Source: Arcuatula senhousia (Eukaryota; Mollusca; Bivalvia; Mytilida; Mytilidae). Taken from it: 64,000 nt of DNA. Shown here in pieces: positions 56,295 through 64,000 of this stretch. The position numbers and the translations under genes were made by a program. The notes under the pieces are model-generated. The model was not told where the DNA came from, searched no databases, and was given only the letters and a program-made list of their open reading frames with translations. How positions within the stretch are numbered: position 1 is the first letter of the stretch; each line of letters opens with the position of its first letter. Location: the NCBI GenBank assembly GCA_963971305.1, contig OZ020306.1, positions 40,197,512 through 40,261,511 on the forward strand, read 5' to 3'.

Positions 56295-57115
56295 ATATAT
56301 ATCTTTATTCTCTAAAACCAAAATACAATGGTACAGAGATAGTGTGAACTAAACAGAAACATTATGATACAATATAAATTAACTATACATTAAAGTTACA
56401 TACATAATGAGGTACACATATATATAAACAAAGTTTTACCCCGGAGATTCTATCTTTTTGTTGATAATCCTAATAAATTTGCAAAGATTATTGAGGTCTG
56501 GAAGATGTTTACTGTTCATAAGTTCATGAAATTTAAGAATATTTGGTCTATGTCTAAATTTTACCCTCAATAAACGACTCCTGTCAATATCAAATGCTCG
56601 ACATGAAAAAATATAGTGATATTCGTCCCCAATATCTTGTGAATTACATAATAAACATTTACGATCTTCTCTGGCTATATTTTGCCATCTACCAGTCTCA
56701 ATAGGATACTTATGGTTCATAATTCTAAATCTACATAATGTTACTATATTTTTATCGTCAAGTAGGTCAAAATAATGTTCAAATTCTAGTTTATCTTTAT
56801 AAATTCTGTAATTTAAAGACTTTGGTGACTCTTGCATACCAGCATTCCACGTTTGTTGGAACTGGTCCATAAGATTTTGCTTTACTAAACTATACAACCA
56901 ATTTATACTCACAAATTGTTGATTTATAAAAACATTTGATAAACCACATTCATCAAAAATAGATTTCACATATTTCAGCCACGATATATTATCAGCATAT
57001 TTCGTCAAAGAAAGGTGATATAATATTGCAGGCAGCTTATCTTGTTTACCAGTAACTAATTTTGCCCAGTACTTTACAGTTCTAATGTTTTGAAATATAT
57101 ATTTATTTTTAACCC
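56295..57115 (-). mobile_element. 5'-truncated LINE: C-terminal fragment and 3' UTR
   Basis: A 200-odd codon open frame (to 56436) reads WVKNKYIFQNIRTVKYW, RFRIMNHKYPIETGRW and CLLCNSQDIGDEYHYIFSC, the C-terminal Cys/His region of CR1/L2-like LINEs (C-x2-C-x9-H-x4-C). The 3' UTR ends with AATAAAG and (AT)n near 56300. It is a different family from the LINE at 13321-19085. Confidence 0.65.
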
Positions 57116-57122
57116 AATCACG

Positions 57123-57525
57123 CCTGGGAAACTCGAAAGTCGCAATCAAAATTCCGGACCCGGAATTTTGTGATTTAAATTTAATGTAATAGACTTGAGA
57201 AATCGAAGAATGTCACTCCATGTATATTTGTTGAATAATTGTAAATAAAGCAAAACAGTTTATTTTGTTAAATCAATAACGTTTAAATACATTTTTCCCT
57301 AAATCCGGACTTGTCCTGGTTAATAAAATCGCCTTGACAATATAAAATCGATTTCTGTCTTAATATACAGGCTTAACTATTATTTTTTGTCTAATATTAT
57401 TTAAGATCTGTGAAAAATTTTACAAGGAGTGACATTCTCTGATTCTTGCAAAAAGTGTTCTTTTACTAAGTGTCAATAAACTTCTGGGTAATAGTATTTG
57501 GTTGCGACTTGCGAGTTTTCCAGCC
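57123..57525. repeat. Imperfect inverted repeat (foldback)
   Basis: CGCCTGGGAAACTCGAAAGTCGCAATCA at the left and TGGTTGCGACTTGCGAGTTTTCCAGCCG at the right pair at about 23 of 28 positions. An inner pair, GAATGTCACTCC / GGAGTGACATTC, lies in matching order. No target-site duplication was found. The open frame of the neighbouring LINE fragment borrows its first residues from the left arm. Confidence 0.45.
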
Positions 57526-57973
57526 GTGCCAATGAATGAAGTTAAAGACTTTCGAGTGGCTTTATTTTTATCAGTTTAATCGTATTTATATGTTTTTTGT
57601 CCTTAAATAAACATATATTATAGGTGATAATGTTACTTTGATATCTTGATTTTTCTGTATCATTAAATCAATGTAAAAAAATGTGTCCCTCCCGGTCTAG
57701 TTTGATGTGGTATCTGCATGTATTTAGTTTAATGTTTTTTTCCTTTTTTTCCCTTTTTTATTATTGGAAGCTAGTACATTGTATTTTAGTTTTAAGTCTA
57801 TATACTTAATATTTTGAGTCTTTATTAAGTATATTATGTATTGTAACAACATGTTTATGAACATGTAAATTATTTATATTTGTAAAACGTGTACAAACAC
57901 TTCTTTGTTGTTGAACGTTTAGAAATAATTCCACATGCTTTAACTTATATTTTGAATAACAACAGTTTACTTA

Positions 57974-58241
57974 GGGACGGACCATTGAACTTGAAGGGGG
58001 GCTTGGTTTTTTTTGATTTGGTCATTTTTATGTTTGCGCGGAAAAGATTTTTTTTTTTCGAAGGCGTTGCTACAGAATTTTTTTTTCATTATTAGCATTA
58101 TTTTATATGGCAGATATCCTTCTTCAGAATATTTTTTTCTTACTCTCTGCTGCCAAAATATTTTTGTCATCAAAAATAATTTTCAGAATATTTCTTTGGG
58201 AAAAAACCAAGGTTCCTCCTTCAAGTTTAATGGTCGGTCCC
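57974..58241. mobile_element. PIF/Harbinger-type MITE (268 bp)
   Basis: Terminal inverted repeats of about 40 bp: GGGACGGACCATTGAACTTGAAGG on the left, CCTTCAAGTTTAATGGTCGGTCCC on the right, flanked by TTA at 57971-57973 and 58242-58244. A TTA/TAA duplication and GGG termini are the Harbinger pattern. The interior is A/T-rich, with no transposase. Confidence 0.75.
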
Positions 58242-58364
58242 TTAACAACTGAAATGCTATATCAACATGTAGTCACATAGATGTCGATTTCAGGTCTGTC
58301 ACTTATATGCTTTCTCTCCCCGATGTAGATAATTTTAATAAATAACAAACTGTAACGAGTTGTG

Positions 58365-61300
58365 GAATAAGTGTTCCCGACACAACCTATACACCGTATG
58401 GACTCGTGAGCGGAGGAAAAGATTATTCACGTACATGGAAATGGTTAATAACACACTTTGAAAAGGGATAAATCGATTGAAAATAAAAGAGGGTATGTTT
58501 GAGTATCATTTTTCTTTACCCATTTGAATTTAATATTAAATGCCATGGCTCACGGAACACTTGAAACCATTCCCGTTCTTAAGATGCAAGATATTTATCG
58601 ATAGAATGTTTTAGTTTTCTTCCAACTTTATGACAAAATGATGTGACAAAAAAAATAACCATAAAACATATTTTCTCTTACGAAATTACTCTTTTAAAGA
58701 ATATAATGACTGTGCATATACGTGCTTTTAAGAATATGAAATATACCAAAATACCGTTTTTTTATAGGCATGAATCTTATGATTAAAGTTATGCCCGAAA
58801 ATTAAAGTAACGCCGTCTGAAAAGGAAATCAACCGGTAACGAATATAAAAATGGTCAAGAAACAACATGATTAATGCTGGAGGAGATAGTTAAATGGCCG
58901 TTTTTCATTGTGATTGTTTAAATTGCCGTTTCATAAATGTTGGTTGCGTTGCGTAAACTTGTTCCACATCTTTTTATCGTCTATATAACGGTTATTCCGA
59001 TAGAATCAACAGCCTGTGTAACTCAATTTGTAAATCTACTAGTCAGTGTCCATGTACCAAATGAGAAATCACCGGAATACTCGTTGCTAAGCAACTAATA
59101 AAACACGTGAAAGCAAAATGATTAAGCATGAAGTGGAACTTGCCTGCAATAATATGTCTGAGTTTGAAAACCGATGTACCTTTATTTATTTTTTGAGAAC
59201 CTCTCATAAATTGCACCGACGTCCATTGGACATCGCAAAATCGGAGGTAATGCCTAATATGGTGAAAGGTTTTTATCTTTACTTTAGGCTAAAGAAACAT
59301 TTTCTTTGCTAAAATATATTATAACTATTATATGATTTTTCAAAGTATAACAATAAAAAGTTGTTGGAAACGGTGGTACACTGGTAGGTCTTAGAAGACA
59401 AAGACGATATTTTAACGTTATTGGACATTCAAATACGGAAAGAAAGGACGTTTAAAGACTGCCGGGCAAAAAAGGTACAAATCAAATTGAATCGTTATCT
59501 AAAAATACTGCTTTGACTTAATAAGTCAGGAATCCTAATTTATGAACACTTTTTATCATCTTGTGTCTTCGGCCATTTCAATGTGATATTAAGCATATTG
59601 AAACATGACAACGATTTAATTCAAATATACGTTTGAGAATAGAAAGTATTTATCAAATTCATTTTACACATGTAAAACCCGAAACACAAAACGTGTCCAT
59701 TTTAAAACTCTGTCTCTGTGACCCTAATAAATCGAAAGAAAACTCCTTGGCAAAAGTTAGTTTCAACGTCGACTAGATTGTCTGACATTCAACTCCATTG
59801 CTCACTTTAAAACAATCCACGTGAAATTTTGTCAGCACTATGCATCAGTATCAGTTTATTTCCTTCATTTAAGAATTAAGGTTAGTGAAGACACCTGTCA
59901 TGTGACCAAAAACAGATAAAAATGCAAAAAACAAGTGCAGACGTCACAAATAGCTTGAAACTTGTGTTAAATAGTTTGATTTAATAAAACTTAACCAAAA
60001 TCAATTATTTTTAATACAAACAAAACAACCATTCCTTCATAAATATTTTTTTCAAATAAAACAAAGGAGATAATCCACTTGAAAAATGACAAAAAATTGC
60101 AAAGATTTGTGTAGTAGAGAGAAAAATAAGCTGTTTTTATTGTTTTATTTCAAAATATATTGTATTTCATTGATTTTTATTATATAAAAATAAAATTTAA
60201 ATTCGTGGATTTTATCTGCGACAAGATTTTATGCTAATTTTTTGGCCTTTCCTATATAATCTATAGTAATTTGGGACAACTTTGAGCCTAAATATTGGAA
60301 AAACAAGTCTGGAAAGGGGGTCCAATATTTTTACACAAGATAAAGTATACACCTAATACTAATATATAAAAAAATTGGGCATTTTAAATTCGGAATTATT
60401 TTTGGGGTCAGGTGTCCTCACTAACCTTAAGAAGTACAATTTTTCCAGGTAAATTACCAATAAGAAAGAAAACAAGACTATGGCTCTACAGACCAAAACA
60501 AAAATATGGCACTAAAAGACAATCATTAGCAGAACCCACCAGTGACCCTACGTACATACCAACAAAAAATATCGCTAAGAAAAAGAGTCTGAAAATAAAG
60601 ATACAACGATAGAATATTCGAGTGATGCTATTTTAAAATCCCAAAAAGATGAGTGATGCAAATTCATCTTATTCAACGGATGACAATCAACATCAACGAA
60701 ACCAGTCAGTCTTACAATTATATCAAAAGCATCCCTTGATACTGTTTGGATTTGTAATTTAATACAATTTAACTTATAAGTCACATAATATTAGGAATTG
60801 CGATGTAAGCTTCTTCAAATCTGGACACTGTATGTCCGATTAGAAGTGGCGCAATCAAAATTGTGCTGATTAAATCAGTCACTGAATTGCCCCGTATTAC
60901 AAAGGAGATATATAACTTAATCAATACAAGCATTAATTTTATAATTCAAAATAGTCAATAAGCAATTATAGTTTATTTTGTATTGGACTAAATGTTAGTT
61001 TGTAGAAATTCAACTCTTTCAAATTAATTGTATGCTGGAATTCAGTAAACAGTTTTAAGAAATTCCTGTCCGTGATTGTTGGTAGTTAAGTTTAAAGCCA
61101 AAAGTTAACACCAAATTTGATAGAAATTAAGACAAGCAAATACGTCAAATTTCTACGCGTGCTATCTTAATTTGACAATCTCTTTTCGTTTGCCTGATAA
61201 TTTAATTTATGTTCAAAACAGTAACACATATTTATGTAAAGATGTATGTATTTATGCAACTAAAGATTGGTTTTCATGTGTTTGGTTTTTTTTTTCGCTT

Positions 61301-61950
61301 CATGTATATGCAACATTTGATTAAAAATAATATTATATGAGAATAAAAAACAACTTTTTTTTTTAACAAATTGTGCTTTATTTGCATTATTATATTGTAA
61401 TATATTACGCATTGACCCTTTTTAGCTTTTCTCACGTATTTTTCAACCTTTTCGTCCTGCGTTATATGTGCATCGGCATTTACAAGCGATATATAAGATA
61501 AATGAACTCATTTATCATGTTAAAATATTCCATGTGATAATGATTGTTCTAAGAATATTGACGTGTATGAGCAGAAATGTGTGTAAAAACTTTTTTGTAA
61601 ATAAATTCATATTCCAATTGGAGTATTGATTTTTTAAATAGGTTGTGGAACAAATCGTTCAATAATGAATTATAATGCCAACAAAATTAAACACCTGAAG
61701 GTATAAGGTGTTCCGTGCAATAACATATGTTTCTATATAAGAATGGCTGCAGGGCTTATTATGGAACTTTTTGATGACATATTGCTTTTTTGGAAAATTT
61801 TACCTTTTCAAAGTGTGTTATTTACCATTTCCATGTGCGTGAATAACCTTTTCCTTCGCTCACGAGTCCATACGGTGCTATATGGTTATATAAACGACAT
61901 TTAAAAACATCGACAATGGAAAACGGCCAGCAAGCTTTCAGTGTGACGTT
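58365..61950 (-). repeat. Family B tail fragment split by the 3.5-kb element
   Basis: TTGTGGAATAAGTGTTCCCGACACAACCTATA on the left continues on the right with TGGTTATATAAACGACATTTAAAAACATCGACAATGGAAAACGGCCAGCAAGC, in the order of intact tails (54660-54782). Confidence 0.62.
58392..61877. mobile_element. 3.5-kb non-autonomous element with ~75-bp terminal inverted repeats
   Basis: The left terminus starts CACCGTATGGACTCGTGAGCG and the right ends CGCTCACGAGTCCATACGGTG. The repeats extend about 75 bp with four mismatches, to CACACTTTGAAAAGG / CCTTTTCAAAGTGTG. The flanks carry CTATA on both sides (58387-58391 and 61878-61882), a 5-bp duplication. The interior has only short open frames (longest about 66 codons) with no transposase motif. 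Apart from the termini it is AT-rich, with nothing else recognised over 3.3 kb. Confidence 0.78.
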
Positions 61951-62374
61951 AATTTTATAAAATTTCGAATGTGGTATAGTGGAATATCAATTTGTGGAAA
62001 CAGTATGTTGTAACAAAACACCCTTATGATGAGTGCATTTTCATTAAAAGGATTAACGTTACATAAAGTGGATCAAAGTCAAATCTAATATCTTTTAATT
62101 TGGAAAAGACATACAAATGTTTATACAAAAATTGCTAAAACTAATATTAATTAAATGTATCGACAAGGTAAACCAAGACGCAACAACAAACGAACAACAA
62201 CAGCAATTTAAAAGTAAAAAAAAAGAACACAATTGGGAAATGAAATATAAATATTGAAATATAAAGTCGAAATATGTGCAAAATATAAAGTTTTCCTATT
62301 TACACGCATGCCATAATTAAAATATATAAGAACATACATACACCCCAAGCTTGGAGACGGTTTAACAGCATCCA

Positions 62375-62535
62375 CACGGCACAAGGGACACAATTTAATG
62401 TGGAATACATGCACGAGAAACATCCCACATAAGCAAGCGGAAATGTTTAACATATATAATGAAAAACAAAAGCTAGCAGCTTTTAACGAGGCCAGTAGAC
62501 GCTGTTCGTGTTGTTTTGCGATTGGTCCAAGATCA
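62375..62535 (-). repeat. Diverged family B tail fragment
   Basis: GTGGAATACATGCACGAGAAACATCCCAC, AACAAAAGCTAGCAGCTTTTAACGAGGCCAGTAGACGCTG and GCGATTGGTCCAAGATC are the tail blocks, heavily diverged. Confidence 0.5.
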
Positions 62536-63829
62536 ACATATATTTATTCAGTTAAAATCAAGTCTTATAATTATCAATGAAAACACATTCTTACAGATGG
62601 ACTTGCTCCCTCTATCATTTTTTTTCTTTTATTCAATATGATGTATTCTTGTCAGGTTTCGGTCTCATTAAAACTCGTTTGAAAATAACTTTGAAATAAT
62701 TCAAAATTTATGAACAATGGTAATGATTTGTTTAAAATATTTGTATACCATAAAACTGTGTAAAAATAATTATGAATTTTTAACAAGTAGTTTTAGAGTA
62801 ATCCCCATTAAAACATTTAGACCCTAAATTGCTGGTGAATTCAGATAAGATATTCCTAAAATAGGGGTTGGGATGGAAAAAGTCATCTCATTAAAAATAT
62901 TCACTAGTCATTTATATTTGCTTCCCAAAATATTTGATTAGATATTTCCGCAATAGAGACCACAAAGCTAAATCAAATGAAGTTTTAACCATCAGCTGCA
63001 AGAAAATTGTTTTTTAGCATGTTTAGGGAAATTTGGAACGGAAAAAAATACCCCTTAAAATACATGAATATGGGGCAAAACTTTCTCAAAGCCAAACGTA
63101 CATATGAGATTTTTTTAGTTATCTGATATATTTTTTTTACCAGATAAAACCTATCAGAAAGTATAAGAAAAAAATTAATACTTTAAAAAGTTTGTCATGA
63201 AAATAGTAAAAGTCTGGGCAAAATGGCTAAAAATGAACAAAATCGTCAAAACTGGCCATCGTTTAACGTCTACAGCAAAGAAAATGCGCAGCAACCTATG
63301 GATTTTCCTTCATACATTGCCTTTGTAGGGTCAGAACATTGCAAAAATCAAGTTTAGAGGTCTAAAATTTTAGCTCCTGACCAGTGTACATTCTTAAATA
63401 ATTCATCAAATAACTTTCCCGTTATAATTCGTTCTTTTCCAAAAACAACAAAATTCATCTCCCTTTAATGGGTATCGGTTTCAAATCGGCCTCTGTTCAG
63501 GCAAATTTATAAAATTGGACAAAAGTGAAGGGGGTAGTGTTTTTTTTTCGTTCCGCACATTTACTTAATTGAATAAAGTTATCATGGATAAAAATGACAC
63601 TTAACGATAAGTGAATAATTTAATTTAACTAGATCATGTAGCAGTCACTTTAGCAGATCGTGCACATGTTTAAGCGTACTTATATATTTTTAGACTGCAA
63701 AATTGCAATTAATTGATTACGAATATAATAGAATGCTGATGCAAAAATAGGTCAAATAGACACGCACAAATCTAGCAAACTAGTGACGAAATAGCCACAT
63801 TAGGTCATTCGTCTGGCTTGGTTAAGTTT
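62536..63829. other. AT-rich DNA without recognised features
   Basis: No open frame above 60 codons, no splice-bounded exon and no repeat structure that I can support. Confidence 0.4.
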
Positions 63830-64000
63830 ATTGTCCCCCGCCGCAACGTGGCGTAGGGACTTAGTAATGGTCTCCGTCCGTCCGTCTGTCCGTCCGTCCG
63901 CCCGTCACGTTTTTTGTGGGTGCAACTCCTCGGACACTACTGAACGGATGTTGCTGAAACTTCACACACTGATAGGTACAATTAGTAGATGATCATCCCA
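63830..64000 (+). repeat. Start of a dispersed repeat with (CCGT)n
   Basis: TTGTCCCCCGCCGCAACGTGGCGTAGGG is followed by CCGTCCGTCCGTCTGTCCGTCCGTCCGCCCGTCACG and GTGGGTGCAACTCCTCGGACAC. It is GC-richer than its surroundings and runs off the window edge, so its full length is unknown. Confidence 0.4.

Noticed and set aside
56436..57149. 237-codon minus-strand frame as a host gene with a zinc-finger-like C-terminus
   Set aside because: The Cys/His segment and 3' UTR are those of a 5'-truncated LINE; the first residues come from an adjacent inverted repeat.
58889..60800. Genes inside the 3.5-kb inverted-repeat element (for example 59118-59312 and 60412-60612)
   Set aside because: Each is under 70 codons, with no transposase motif, no similarity to known domains and no splice sites joining them.

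Overview
The window looks like nuclear DNA of a bivalve mollusc, most likely a mussel (Mytilus or a close relative). It is AT-rich, its genes are split into short exons by long introns, and it is packed with element types typical of bivalves: CR1/L2-like LINEs, Penelope-like reverse transcriptase fragments, tandem-repeat-bearing Helitron-like ('pearl'/HINE type) elements, long SINE-like elements and MITEs. The species call is an inference from these features. I see no prokaryotic gene, rRNA gene or functional tRNA gene.

Two host genes can be assembled by hand from splice sites and exon phases. Gene 1 is on the minus strand, from about 34767 down to at least 4969. It encodes a single-pass immunoglobulin-superfamily receptor: a tentative leader exon, a cysteine-rich N-terminal domain, at least six Ig domains in which a B-A exon pair is repeated, one fibronectin III domain, a transmembrane segment, and three tiny cytoplasmic exons that carry an ITIM-like tyrosine motif (V-V-Y-N-E-L). 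Every extracellular and transmembrane exon is a symmetric phase 1-1 exon. The 3' end is not identified and may lie outside the window. Gene 2 is on the plus strand, 45566-50307, in three exons. It encodes a 174-residue type I membrane protein with one Ig-like domain and an almost absent cytoplasmic tail. The two genes face away from each other across about 10.8 kb.

Layout: 1-3300, decayed retroelement and SINE-like copies. 4969-8792, cytoplasmic exons of gene 1 with a Penelope-like copy between them. 8940-19613, repeats in the large intron, including a nested Helitron-like element that holds a SINE-like element and a nearly full-length LINE. 19722-34767, the transmembrane, FN3 and Ig exons; the last Ig exon is split by a 943-bp transposon. 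34768-45500, intergenic DNA with a CGCG-rich minisatellite, a 155-bp tandem array, an LTR/BEL-Pao remnant and a near-perfect hairpin. 45566-50307, gene 2, with retroelements and a 12-bp GACGTC minisatellite in its second intron. 51000-64000, transposable-element territory: an array of 28-nt hairpin motifs, an interrupted LINE, a pearl/HINE-like element, a Harbinger-type MITE and a 3.5-kb element with long terminal inverted repeats.

The strongest leads are the transposon that breaks an otherwise intact receptor exon, the ITIM-like tail assembled from three exons of 31-47 nt, the array of identical-length 28-nt dyad motifs with unrelated spacers, and the transposons with clear termini and target-site duplications.
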